Shown in pieces: positions 35,454 to 43,794 of a stretch of DNA of 64,000 nucleotides (its first letter is position 1; each line of letters begins with the position of its first letter). The stretch is from an uncultured Acidobacteriia bacterium. Its GTDB lineage: Bacteria; Acidobacteriota; Terriglobia; Bryobacterales; Bryobacteraceae. The notes below the pieces were generated by a model. It made no database searches. It had not been told where the DNA came from and saw only the letters and a list, made by a program, of their open reading frames with translations. The stretch lies in NCBI GenBank assembly GCA_903851195.1, contig CAINNJ010000023.1, positions 161,005 through 225,004 of the forward strand, written 5' to 3'. Made by a program: the position numbers and the translations under genes.

Positions 35454-36403
35454 CAGGACTGCAGGAATTCAAGGTCCGCGTTGCCGCCCGAGATCACGAT
35501 GCCGGCGCTGCGGATGCCGGCTGGCAGTTTGCCGAATAACACCGCTGCCGCGGCGACCGCTCCGCTCGGTTCCACGAAAATCTTCATGCGCTCGAGCAGG
35601 AACCGTACGGTGGCCCGGATCTCGTCTTCGGTGACCAGAAGCATCTGTTCCACGTGCCGCTGAATAATCGGAAACGTCAGTTTGCCCGGGGCAGGGGAGC
35701 GCAGTCCGTCGGCAATGGTGTCGGGCGGCGCAATGGCGACGCGCTCCCCTTTCGCGAACGACAGATACGTATCGTTGGCCAGTTCGGGCTCCACGCCGAA
35801 GATCCGGATGCCCGGACGCAGACTCTTCGCGATAGTGGCCGAGCCGGAGAGCAGCCCGCCGCCTCCCACGCAGACCACAAGGGCGTCGAACTCGGGCGCG
35901 TCTTCCATCAGTTCCAGAGTGGCTGTGCCCTGTCCGGCGATGATCATCGGGTGATCGAAAGGCGGCACCAGCGTGCCTCCCGTTTCGGCCATCACGGCTG
36001 ATGCGATGGCTTCGCGATCGTCGATAAAACGGTCGTAAGTAACAATGCGCGCGCCGGCATCGCGCGTGGCATCCATCTTGGCCCGGGGCGCGTCATGCGG
36101 CATCACGATGGTGGCCGGTGCGCCCACGTGGCGCGCGGCAATGGCTGTCGCCTGAGCATGATTGCCGGAGGAAAACGCGACCACGCCTCGCGGCAGATCG
36201 GCTTGCGGAATCGAAAGCACCAGATTGGCGGCGCCGCGAATCTTGAACGCGCCGCCGCGCTGCAGATTCTCGCACTTGAAAAAGGACCGGATGCCCGCGC
36301 GCTTGTCGATGCTGCGCGACGTCATGACCGGGGTGCGACGAGCCAGAGGGGTGATCCGGTCCGCCGCCTGGCGGACCATTTGAGCCGTAACGATTTCGTC
36401 CAT
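35444..36403 (-). CDS. Threonine/serine dehydratase (PLP-dependent, fold type II)
   Basis: A 319-residue enzyme that deaminates threonine or serine to a 2-oxo acid. The PLP-binding Lys is in GGAFKIRGAANL (about residue 54). SSGNHAQATA binds the substrate carboxylate, and the Gly-rich VCVGGGGLLSG loop binds the PLP phosphate. There is no C-terminal ACT domain, so it is the short catabolic type, or possibly a serine racemase. Ribosome site and start (ATG 36403) look normal. It is flanked by a GT2 gene on the same strand. Confidence 0.9.
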   Translation of the reverse strand: MDEIVTAQMVRQAADRITPLARRTPVMTSRSIDKRAGIRSFFKCENLQRGGAFKIRGAANLVLSIPQADLPRGVVAFSSGNHAQATAIAARHVGAPATIVMPHDAPRAKMDATRDAGARIVTYDRFIDDREAIASAVMAETGGTLVPPFDHPMIIAGQGTATLELMEDAPEFDALVVCVGGGGLLSGSATIAKSLRPGIRIFGVEPELANDTYLSFAKGERVAIAPPDTIADGLRSPAPGKLTFPIIQRHVEQMLLVTEDEIRATVRFLLERMKIFVEPSGAVAAAAVLFGKLPAGIRSAGIVISGGNADLEFLQSCQA

Positions 36404-36427
36404 GAAAGGGGATGAGCGGGAAGAGAT

Positions 36428-37972
36428 TTAGCGGGCGGTTTCGAATTCGAGGCGGCTCTGCCGGTCGTGGCGGCGCCGATCCTGATGTTCCTGCCAAAGC
36501 GTGGCGATTCCGGCCCAGAAATAACCGCCGACAAACAGCGCAAGGAACGGCAGCGTCAGGTAATTGTTCGTCTCGATCGCAAACCAGCACATGTAGAGGA
36601 AATAGCAGCCGCAGGCCAGCTCAAAGTAGGGCAGCATGCCGCTGCGGCGCTTGTACTTTTTGACGGCCATGCGCTTCTGCACCGTGCCTTCAATGGCATA
36701 CTTCGGGGTGCGGACGAAACCGCTCTCCACGCCGAAAAGCGCTTCCAGCACCGCACGCGTGTTGTTCAGTGTGAGTCCGACTCCGACGGCGATCAGCAAA
36801 GGCAGGATGTAGAAGGTCCGCTTCCAGTCTTTGGGGTGCAGTTCACGCTGCGCGATCACGTAAAAGGCCGAAAGAGACCAGAAGGACGCCACGATCAGGG
36901 GCAGGTCGAGCAGCACCATCTCCCACGCGCCCATATAGAACCGCACGATCATTACCGGCAGCATCAGCGCGGAAACGATGACCATCAGCGGATACGAAAT
37001 ATTCGGCGTCAGGTGCATGAACGCCTCGGCTTTCACGCGGAACGGGATATCGGCTTTCACCAGCGTCGGCAGCAACTTCTTCGCGCACTGTGTCAGGCCT
37101 TTGGCCCACCGGAACTGCTGGACCTGGAAGCCATGCATTTCCACCGGCAGTTCGGAAGGGCAATCCACGGCCGGCACATAGACGAACTTCCAGCCCTTCA
37201 CCTGCGCGCGATAGCTGAGATCGGAATCTTCCGTCAGCGTGTCATGCTGCCAGCCGCCCGCGTCCGCGATCATCTCTTTCCGCAGAATGCCGGCGGTTCC
37301 GTTGAAATTGAAAAAATACCCGGCGCGGGACCGGGCTCCGTGTTCCAGAACGAAGTGCCCGTCAAGCAGCACCCTCTGCACTTCCGTGAGCGCGTTGAAG
37401 CCGCTGTTCAGATAAGACCAGCGCGTCTGCACCACGCCGACGCGGGGATTCGAAAAATGATGGATCGTGCGCGTCAGGAAATCGGCCGGCGGAATGAAAT
37501 CCGCGTCGAACACCGCCACGAATTCTCCGGTGGCGGACTTCAGACCCTCCTGAAGCGCTCCGGCCTTAAAGCCTTCGCGGTTCGTGCGGTGCCGATATTC
37601 GATATTGTGCCCGATGTTGCGGTACCGTTCGCAAAGCGCTTCGGCGAACTGGTGCGTGTCGTCCGTGGAATCGTCCAGAACCTGAATCTGCAGCAGTTCC
37701 CGCGGATATTCCATCCTCACCACTTCGTCGATCAGCCGTTCCAGCACATAGCGCTCGTTGTAAAGCGGTAACTGGATCGTGACCGGCGGGAGTTTGTCGA
37801 AAGGAACCGGGTCGCCCGTTGCATTCCGGCGAAATTTGAAATACGTATAGATGGTGTCGAAGCGGTGAAGACCGTAAACGGAGAGAATAGCCAGAACGCC
37901 GAAGTAGGGGATCAGCAACGCCCAGTCGAACCACGCCAGCCGGTGAATTCCCGCGAAAGTATCGTCAAACAT
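36428..37972 (-). CDS. Family 2 glycosyltransferase, processive membrane type
   Basis: A 514-residue inner-membrane glycosyltransferase of the cellulose-synthase-like type. Features: one N-terminal helix (ALLIPYFGVLAILSVYG), the GT-A domain with DDSTDD and the metal-binding DAD in AVFDADFIPP, TEDSDLSYR, QQFRWAKG (QxxRW), then four or more C-terminal helices. ATG 37972 (MFDDTFAGIHRL) is chosen because homology-like features begin there. A longer frame opens at 38035 without a good ribosome site. The product is a surface or storage polysaccharide of unknown composition. It is followed by the dehydratase gene at 24 bp. Confidence 0.88.
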   Translation of the reverse strand: MFDDTFAGIHRLAWFDWALLIPYFGVLAILSVYGLHRFDTIYTYFKFRRNATGDPVPFDKLPPVTIQLPLYNERYVLERLIDEVVRMEYPRELLQIQVLDDSTDDTHQFAEALCERYRNIGHNIEYRHRTNREGFKAGALQEGLKSATGEFVAVFDADFIPPADFLTRTIHHFSNPRVGVVQTRWSYLNSGFNALTEVQRVLLDGHFVLEHGARSRAGYFFNFNGTAGILRKEMIADAGGWQHDTLTEDSDLSYRAQVKGWKFVYVPAVDCPSELPVEMHGFQVQQFRWAKGLTQCAKKLLPTLVKADIPFRVKAEAFMHLTPNISYPLMVIVSALMLPVMIVRFYMGAWEMVLLDLPLIVASFWSLSAFYVIAQRELHPKDWKRTFYILPLLIAVGVGLTLNNTRAVLEALFGVESGFVRTPKYAIEGTVQKRMAVKKYKRRSGMLPYFELACGCYFLYMCWFAIETNNYLTLPFLALFVGGYFWAGIATLWQEHQDRRRHDRQSRLEFETAR

Positions 37973-38144
37973 CCCCCGGGAGATTCGGCTTATCGCCGAA
38001 GAGGCCAGTAAAGCGGGAAAAGGGTGTAAAAGCATGGTCTTTTTAGGTCGCGAACCCGAAGACTACTAACGAAACCGGGAATGCACCATGTGAAGGAACC
38101 TGCCCGGCGAGGGACAAACTCCCTTCATTTTACACCCCCGCCCC

Positions 38145-38195
38145 GGTCCGTGCCCGTGACTCGCGCGTGAACCCCGCGCGAGCCGGGCGTGGACC
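38145..38195. repeat. Long hairpin flanked by 10-bp direct repeats
   Basis: GGTCC (38145-38149), GCCCG and CTCGCGCG pair with CGCGCGAG, CGGGC and GGACC (38191-38195), giving about 18 Watson-Crick pairs plus two G-U around a 7-base loop. GACAAACTCC occurs on both sides (38113-38122 and 38199-38208). No T-tract follows. It lies between the GT2 and OmpA genes. Confidence 0.6.
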
Positions 38196-38206
38196 AGCGA
38201 CAAACT

Positions 38207-38238
38207 CCGGGTGCCCTTAGGAGGAGTCGGGCACCCGG
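38207..38238 (-). terminator. Terminator hairpin of the OmpA-family gene
   Basis: CCGGGTGCCC (38207-38216) and GGGCACCCGG (38229-38238) are perfect complements with a 12-base loop, 16 bases past the stop codon at 38254. Confidence 0.65.
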
Positions 38239-38253
38239 GTGTTGACGCAACCC

Positions 38254-39021
38254 TTACTGCGCGCCTGCCGGAGGACGCATCGGAGTGGAATTCTGATCGG
38301 CACTGTACATGGTCACTTCCACGCGGCGGTTCTTTGCCTGAGCGGCGCGGCCGCGCGCCTCATCCACCGGTTTATCTTTCCCGAGGCCGACCATATGGAT
38401 GCGGTAAATCGGAATATTGTGCTGCGAAACCAGGTAAGCCACCACGGCGTCCGCGCGCCGTTTGCTCAGAGCGGAATTGTACTCGTCGGTGCCCACGCGA
38501 TCGGTGAATCCTTCCACCGCGATGAAGAACCGCTTGTACTGGCTCTGGCCCGCCACCATCTGGTCCAGTGCCATTTTCGAGTCGCTGTTCAGCTTGTCGC
38601 TGTTGAACTTGAAGTTGACGGTGCTCTGACCGACGGGTTTATAGTCGTCGAGATTGGAGACAACGCCTTTCAGATCGCTGACGTCCTTGCCGACCTGCTC
38701 GGCCCTCTGACCCGCCGCATCCGCGCGCTTCAGAGCGTCGCCCGCGCGGTTATCCGCCGACAGCGCGCGTTCTTTCGTCGCGCTCAGTTCGGTCTCGTCT
38801 TTTTCCAGATTGGCCCGGGTCTGGTCCAGCGATTGTTTCGTCTGATCGAGGTTCTGTTTCGTCTGATCGAGATTCTGTTTGGTCTGGTCCAGAGACTGGC
38901 TGGTCTGATCCAGCTTGCCGCTGATGGGATCGACGGTCTTAGCGACGTACTTCTTCGTGGCGCAGCCGCCGCTCAGCAACGCCCCGCCGATGATAAAAGT
39001 CGAAATAATAACGTTCTTCAT
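38254..39021 (-). CDS. OmpA-family peptidoglycan-binding lipoprotein with coiled-coil stalk
   Basis: A 255-residue outer-membrane lipoprotein. The signal ends in the lipobox LSGGC (Cys at residue 20). Residues 35-75 are exact heptads (LDQTSQS, LDQTKQN, LDQTKQN, LDQTKQS, LDQTRAN), an ideal coiled coil like Lpp. A second helix follows. Residues 130-240 are the OmpA_C domain, with VNFKFNSDKLNSDSK, EGFTDRVGTDEYNSALSKRR and GRAAQAKNRRVEV. The domain binds diaminopimelate of peptidoglycan, so the protein tethers outer membrane to cell wall. It has its own terminator. Confidence 0.92.
   Translation of the reverse strand: MKNVIISTFIIGGALLSGGCATKKYVAKTVDPISGKLDQTSQSLDQTKQNLDQTKQNLDQTKQSLDQTRANLEKDETELSATKERALSADNRAGDALKRADAAGQRAEQVGKDVSDLKGVVSNLDDYKPVGQSTVNFKFNSDKLNSDSKMALDQMVAGQSQYKRFFIAVEGFTDRVGTDEYNSALSKRRADAVVAYLVSQHNIPIYRIHMVGLGKDKPVDEARGRAAQAKNRRVEVTMYSADQNSTPMRPPAGAQ
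38821..38919 (-). repeat. 21-bp tandem repeats encoding the coiled-coil heptads
   Basis: Four consecutive 21-bp units (starting 38821, 38842, 38863, 38884) plus a 15-bp partial unit. Each encodes a heptad of the type LDQT(K/S)Q(N/S). Units 2 and 3 are nearly identical, so copy number could change by slippage without breaking the frame. Confidence 0.8.
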
Positions 39022-39274
39022 AGCGATGAAAACCTCCAGGTCTCCTTCGCCTTAGCATTTAGCAATCGGCTGGCCATCCTCGCAAACAATTGACAGCGCT
39101 GGACTTTTTCGACGAACAAAGCGCGCCGTTCGTAAGATTTACCGGGAATTCGCTGTTGGTGAAAGATTTTCTGAACGAAATGGATGAAGGGAAATACATG
39201 TTCGGCTTTTGTAAGAGCAAGTGCCGGAAACACGTTAACCCGCTTCAGAACGTAGACTATTGGCAGGAGCGTCC

Positions 39275-40054
39275 ATGCGTAAGTACTTTCCGTTTTCGCT
39301 CATGCTTCCGGTCGTCTTCGCCGCGACACTGAGCGCGGCGAATCTGAAACTGTATATGAAAGACGGCAGCTTTCAGCTGGTGCGGGAATACAAGGTGGAA
39401 GGCGATCACCTGAAGTATTACAGCGTCGAGCGCGCCGACTGGGAAGAGATCCCGGCCGAACTGGCCGACCTGAAGCGCACCGGGGCCGAAGCCGCCTCGC
39501 GCAGGGAGATTCTGGACCGTCAGGCGCAGCAGGTGGCCGACGAAGCGCAGGCTGCCAAAGAGGAGCGGGCGGAAATCCGCCGCATTCCCCGCGACGCCGG
39601 CGTCTACATGCTTGACGGCGAGCAGTTGCGGATCTTCAAACTTGCCGATGCCGCGGTCCACACGAATAAAGGCCGCACCGTGCTGAAGTACGTGACCCCG
39701 GTCCCGATTGTCGCCGGAAAATCCACCCTGGAGATTCAGGGCGAGCGCTCGACCAATCCGGTCGGCGAAAAGCGCCCCGAGTTCTTTCTCCAGCTTTCCC
39801 TCGAAGACAGTTTCGCCATCGTCCGGATGACCTCGCAAAAAGGCGTTCGCATCGTGGAACGGATCACCATCGCCCCGATCGTGAACGAAGTCATCGAGGA
39901 ACGCGACGTGGTCCCCTCCTTTTCGAAACAGTTGACCGACAGCGGTCTGTTTAAAATCTGGCCGCAGGAAACCCTCGAAAAAGGCGAGTACGCCGTCATC
40001 GAATACAACGAAGGCAAAGTCGATGCCCGCATCTGGGACTTCCGCATCGAATAA
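39275..40054 (+). CDS. Exported protein of unknown function, 259 residues
   Basis: A secreted or periplasmic protein. MRKYFPFSLMLPVVFAATLSA is a signal peptide. AGGAG lies seven bases before ATG 39275. An N-terminal beta-region (LKLYMKDGSFQLVREYKVEG) resembles the secretory 'KDG...L..Y.VxGD.v.Y' module found in many acidobacterial exported proteins. A coiled-coil-like Ala/Glu segment (residues 75-105) follows, and then a beta-rich domain. No enzyme motif is visible. It is 24 bp upstream of the deoxyhypusine synthase-like gene on the same strand. Role unknown. Confidence 0.78.
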   Translation: MRKYFPFSLMLPVVFAATLSAANLKLYMKDGSFQLVREYKVEGDHLKYYSVERADWEEIPAELADLKRTGAEAASRREILDRQAQQVADEAQAAKEERAEIRRIPRDAGVYMLDGEQLRIFKLADAAVHTNKGRTVLKYVTPVPIVAGKSTLEIQGERSTNPVGEKRPEFFLQLSLEDSFAIVRMTSQKGVRIVERITIAPIVNEVIEERDVVPSFSKQLTDSGLFKIWPQETLEKGEYAVIEYNEGKVDARIWDFRIE

Positions 40055-40078
40055 GGGGTGCGAAACTCTTAGTTGAAA

Positions 40079-41236
40079 ATGAGTGAGAACCATCGCAAAC
40101 CGGTGCGCGTGCGCCGGGTGGACCAGTGCCAGTCCGTCCACGAGATTTTTGAGAACTGCCTCCCGGCTTTCGGCGGCGCGATTCTGCGCCGGGTATACAG
40201 CATTCTCGATCACGCGATTGCCCGAAAGTGTCCTCTGACGCTCTCCATCGCCGGTCCCATCACCGTGAGCGGACAGCATCAGGCATGGCTGATTCCGCTG
40301 CTCGAAACCGGCTGGGTCGCCTACATCAGCACGACGGACGCGGTCTGTTATCACGACGGGCACCGCAGCCTGAACGCGCACACGAAAGATCCCATTTACG
40401 AAGTGCCGATCTTCGGCGACGACGGCGCGCTGCGCGATGAGAAGGTTATCCGCGTAACCGACATGGGTTTCGACGAGGAAGTGTTGCTCGACCAGGACAA
40501 GTTTCTGGCCGCCGTCCTCTCGCGTCCGGAATTCCAGAAGAAGATGACCGGCACGGAACTGCGCTACCGCCTGGGCGCTTTCTACGGCGCGCAGGAGCAG
40601 CGCAACGGCGTGGAACCGGGACTGCTTTCCACCTGCAACCGGCTGGGCATCCCGGTGTTCGTCGGCGCGCCTTCCGATGGCAGCGTCTTCCTGAACTCCA
40701 TGAAACTCTGGGCCATGAAGCAGGCGGGCCTGATCCCCGAATACGCGTTCGATCTGGACCTGCACGCCGAAGTCTTCGAGGCCTGCGCCTACCACCACTG
40801 GGGGCTGTTCGAGAGCGAGGCGAAGGGGATCGCGACGCTCATCCTGGGCGGCGGCGTGCCGAAGAATTTCAATCTGCAGCCGGAACCGGCGCTCGGCCAG
40901 GTGCTGGGTCTGCCGAACGTGCGCGGATATGAGTTCGACGTGCAGATCACGACGGCGCCGGTGACGGATGGATCGTTGTCTTCCTGCCCGCCTGCCGAGG
41001 CCGTGACCTGGGGCAAGGTCGATAAAGACACCTACCTGCAATCCACCGAAAGCCTGCCCGCGGACTATTCGATGATGATGCCGTTCGTGGTGAAGGCTCT
41101 GATGGAGAAACACGGCGCGCGCGAACCGCACCGTCTGTTCGAGCACCGCGAACGTCTGGTGGAAGCCCTGCGCGGCGCCGTCCGGGAAAACGGCGAGTGG
41201 CTGCTCGATTCCGTCAAGTACGCCGTAGCGCGGTAA
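40079..41236 (+). CDS. Deoxyhypusine synthase-like family protein
   Basis: A 385-residue protein of the deoxyhypusine synthase fold, which uses NAD and a polyamine. ITVSGQHQAWLIPLLETGWV and YISTTDAVCYHDGH match the NAD-binding face, and ESEAKGIATLILGGGVPKNF the C-terminal substrate/NAD region near the family's active site. Bacteria lack eIF5A, and such proteins in bacteria often make homospermidine or act on unknown amines. ATG 40079 is used; TTG 40073 is alternative. A GC hairpin terminator follows at 41248-41269. Substrate is not assignable. Confidence 0.86.
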   Translation: MSENHRKPVRVRRVDQCQSVHEIFENCLPAFGGAILRRVYSILDHAIARKCPLTLSIAGPITVSGQHQAWLIPLLETGWVAYISTTDAVCYHDGHRSLNAHTKDPIYEVPIFGDDGALRDEKVIRVTDMGFDEEVLLDQDKFLAAVLSRPEFQKKMTGTELRYRLGAFYGAQEQRNGVEPGLLSTCNRLGIPVFVGAPSDGSVFLNSMKLWAMKQAGLIPEYAFDLDLHAEVFEACAYHHWGLFESEAKGIATLILGGGVPKNFNLQPEPALGQVLGLPNVRGYEFDVQITTAPVTDGSLSSCPPAEAVTWGKVDKDTYLQSTESLPADYSMMMPFVVKALMEKHGAREPHRLFEHRERLVEALRGAVRENGEWLLDSVKYAVAR

Positions 41237-41247
41237 GAGAGAGATCG

Positions 41248-41269
41248 GGAGGGGCGCGCGGGCCCCTCC
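41248..41269. terminator. Bidirectional terminator
   Basis: GGAGGGGC (41248-41255) pairs perfectly with GCCCCTCC (41262-41269) around 6 bases, between the convergent deoxyhypusine synthase-like and mqnC genes. TT follows on the plus side. Confidence 0.7.
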
Positions 41270-42301
41270 TTAATTCAGGAAATAAGTCCGGTAAAGCGTA
41301 TCGCGCTGCTTCGGCACGAATCCCGCGTCGCGGATCATGCGCCGCAGTTCTTCCTCGGTGGCCTGATGGTGGGTTCCGGCCGCCGAAACCACGTTCTCTT
41401 CGATCATGATGCTGCCCACGTCGTTCCCGCCGAAACGCAGCCCCAGCTGGCACGTCTTCAGCCCCGGCGTGACCCACGAACTCTGAATATTTTCGATATT
41501 ATCCAGATAAATCCGCGACACCGCCAGCGTTTTCAGATATTCCACCGCGGTGGCTTCCTCTTTGACAAACCGGCCGAGCGATGTCAGTTCACGCTGGAAA
41601 GACCACGGGATAAACGCCGTGAAACCGCCCGTGTCTTCCTGAATCTGCCGCACGATATCGAAATGATTCATGCGCTGTTCCAGCGTCTCGCCGCAGCCGA
41701 ACATCATGGTCGCGGTGGTGCGCATGCCGAGCGAATGCGCGGTGCGGTGCACGTCGATCCACTCCTGCGTGCCGCATTTCAGCCGGGAGATGCGATGGCG
41801 CACGGCGTCGTCCAGAATCTCGGCGCCGCCGCCCGGAATGGAATCGAGACCCGCGTCGCGCAGCCGGGCGATGGTGTCGCGCAGCGAAAGGCCGCTTACC
41901 TCGGCGATATTCGTGATCTCCGGAGCGGAAAAGCAGTGGCACCAGATCTTGAATTTCGCTTTGATCGCCCGCAGCAGATCTTCATACCACTCGATCTTCA
42001 GATCCGGATGCAGCCCGCCCTGGAACAGCATCCCGGTGCCGCCCAGATCGAGCGTCTCCTGGATTTTGTCGAAGATCACCTCGCGAGGCAGCACGTAGCC
42101 GTCCTTGTGCCCCATCGGCCGGTAAAAAGCGCAGAAACTGCAGTATTCCGTGCAGAAATTCGTGTAATTGATGTTGCGGTCGATGATGTAGCTGACGATG
42201 CCGTCCGGATGATGGCGGCGGCGCACGGCGTCCGCTTCCATGCCCACCCCGATCAGGTCGGGCGACTCGAACATATCGATGGCTTCAGCGCGGGAAATCA
42301 T
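41270..42301 (-). CDS. mqnC: Cyclic dehypoxanthinyl futalosine synthase
   Basis: A 343-residue radical SAM enzyme of the futalosine route to menaquinone. It cyclises dehypoxanthine futalosine. The cluster motif is CTEYCSFC (about residues 53-60), in the stretch INYTNFCTEYCSFCAFYRP (19 residues). GGLHPDLKIEWYEDLL and GGGAEILDDAVR are typical for MqnC over its relative MqnE. It indicates that the organism makes menaquinone from chorismate by the futalosine pathway. Other mqn genes are not in the window. Confidence 0.92.
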   Translation of the reverse strand: MISRAEAIDMFESPDLIGVGMEADAVRRRHHPDGIVSYIIDRNINYTNFCTEYCSFCAFYRPMGHKDGYVLPREVIFDKIQETLDLGGTGMLFQGGLHPDLKIEWYEDLLRAIKAKFKIWCHCFSAPEITNIAEVSGLSLRDTIARLRDAGLDSIPGGGAEILDDAVRHRISRLKCGTQEWIDVHRTAHSLGMRTTATMMFGCGETLEQRMNHFDIVRQIQEDTGGFTAFIPWSFQRELTSLGRFVKEEATAVEYLKTLAVSRIYLDNIENIQSSWVTPGLKTCQLGLRFGGNDVGSIMIEENVVSAAGTHHQATEEELRRMIRDAGFVPKQRDTLYRTYFLN

Positions 42302-42341
42302 AGGGAAACTTTTATTTTAAGACCGCGCGTCCGGCGCCGGA

Positions 42342-43208
42342 CTAAAGCGCCGTCGCTTCGACCAGCCGGCGCAGATTGCGCCCGCAGATTTTACTGCCTT
42401 CGAGCTTGTTGCCGTCCGGGCCGGGCCAGTGGGTTTCCAGATGAATGAAGCCCTTGTAGCCGTCTTCCGCCAGCGCGTCGATCTGTCCTGTCCAGTCGAT
42501 ATCGCAATCGCCCAGCGGCCCCCAGACCGGCTTGTGGCCGTCGAGTGTGCAGTCTTTGGCGTGCACGTGTGCGATGCGCGTGGCATCGAGCAACTGATAC
42601 CCCGTGGGGAACGGCTTCTCGCCCGACACGTAAGCGTTCGCGGGATCCCACACCACCTGCAGATTCTCGTGATCGATGGCGGCCAGCACGCGCGCCGTCT
42701 CCTGCGCGGTGGCGATATTGCAGGCGTGCTCGTTTTCGAGCCCGATCACCAGACCGTGATGGCCGGCCTTGTCCGAAAGATCCTGCAGCGCATCCACCAC
42801 GCGTTCGAAAACCGCCTCCGGCGTCACCACGCGCCAGTAGGAAAACACCCGGATGATCTTCGCTCCCGTGAGTTCCGCGATACGGAACGCGCGCTCGGCA
42901 AGCCTGGGCTGATCTTCGTACGAATGCTTCGAATTGAAGATGTCCTGCTGAAACCGGGAGTCGACCTCGGGCGCGTCCGGGAGCGAGCACTTCAGCAGAG
43001 GCGTGGCGATGGCCACCACCTCCAGCCCGTGCCCGCGAAGCACGGACATCGCGGCGGCGATTTCGTCGTCGCTCAGGTCCATGATGTTCCGGCCACCCAC
43101 GACGCGCAATTCGGCGCCCTTCATACCCAGTTCCTGCATCGCGGCCGCGGCAATGCCGATGTCGGAAGAAAATTCGTCGGTGATCGCGCCGATACGAAAA
43201 CGCTGCAT
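42342..43208 (-). CDS. Sugar phosphate isomerase/epimerase family TIM-barrel protein
   Basis: A 288-residue xylose-isomerase-like TIM barrel. Metal ligands can be placed at Glu in GLENEHACN, Asp in VVWDPANAY, His in AHVHAKD and Glu in IHLETHW. No signal peptide, so cytoplasmic. The family includes hydroxypyruvate isomerases, tagatose epimerases and inosose dehydratases. The exact substrate is unknown. It lies 40 bp upstream of mqnC on the same strand but is not known to take part in menaquinone synthesis. Confidence 0.87.
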   Translation of the reverse strand: MQRFRIGAITDEFSSDIGIAAAAMQELGMKGAELRVVGGRNIMDLSDDEIAAAMSVLRGHGLEVVAIATPLLKCSLPDAPEVDSRFQQDIFNSKHSYEDQPRLAERAFRIAELTGAKIIRVFSYWRVVTPEAVFERVVDALQDLSDKAGHHGLVIGLENEHACNIATAQETARVLAAIDHENLQVVWDPANAYVSGEKPFPTGYQLLDATRIAHVHAKDCTLDGHKPVWGPLGDCDIDWTGQIDALAEDGYKGFIHLETHWPGPDGNKLEGSKICGRNLRRLVEATAL

Positions 43209-43319
43209 TCAAACGGATTTTAGCAGTGTTGCCATGACCTGCGCGCGGCGGGATGCAAATCGCCCGAAAACTGCCGCGGCGGCTTTCGGGGCAGGCGGAG
43301 TGTAATAGGCTGGTTGTAA

Positions 43320-43682
43320 ATGGTCAAGAATGTTTTAGGCGGTGTTCTCCAAACCTGCTGCACGGATCCTCTCACGGGCTTTTATCGCGACGGCAAGTGC
43401 AACACCGGTCCCGACGATATCGGCAAACACACCGTCTGCGTCCTGGTGAACGACGAATTTTTGCGGCATCAGAAATCGATCGGGAACGACCTGATCACGC
43501 CGCGGCCGGAGTTCAACTTTCCGGGCCTGAAAGCGGGCGACGGCTGGTGCGTCTGCGTGGGGCCGTGGAAGCGGTCGTTCGACGCGGGCGTAATGGCCAC
43601 GGTGCGTCTGGAAGCCACGCATGAAAGTGTGCTGGAAGTGGTCCCGCTCGAAACGCTGCTGAAAAGCGCCCGGGTGAACTAG
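43320..43682 (+). CDS. DUF2237 family protein
   Basis: A 120-residue cytoplasmic protein. MVKNVLGGVLQTCCTDPLTG, then GFYRDGKCNTGPDDIGKHTV and GDGWCVCVGPWKRS, match the DUF2237 family from start to end. Conserved Cys (CC near residue 13, C27, C77/C79) suggest a metal or redox site. Function unknown. ATG 43320 has no strong ribosome site. The convergent TonB receptor follows across repeat copy B. Confidence 0.88.
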   Translation: MVKNVLGGVLQTCCTDPLTGFYRDGKCNTGPDDIGKHTVCVLVNDEFLRHQKSIGNDLITPRPEFNFPGLKAGDGWCVCVGPWKRSFDAGVMATVRLEATHESVLEVVPLETLLKSARVN

Positions 43683-43703
43683 CAAATAAAAAGCGGCTCT
43701 GGT

Positions 43704-43775
43704 GATGTGGGGCAGATTGTCAATCTGCGCGCCGGTTGGTAACCGGCGCTGTCGGCGGGCTTCCAGCCCGCCGAC
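43704..43775. repeat. Triple-hairpin repeat, copy B
   Basis: Three back-to-back hairpins with loops of about 3 bases: GCAGATTG/CAATCTGC, GCGCCGGTT/AACCGGCGC and TCGGCGGGCT/AGCCCGCCGA. It lies between convergent genes. Related in layout and flank to copies at 22422 and 56976. Confidence 0.75.
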
Positions 43776-43794
43776 ACCTTCACCGGTCAAACAA

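Noticed and set aside
39090..39332. 80-residue plus-strand frame in the gap before the exported protein
   Set aside because: It overlaps the start of the next gene by 58 bp, lacks a ribosome site and has no family resemblance.
39257..41146. 629-residue minus-strand frame opposite the exported protein and deoxyhypusine synthase-like genes
   Set aside because: It spans two well-supported genes and has no recognisable family; a reverse-strand shadow.
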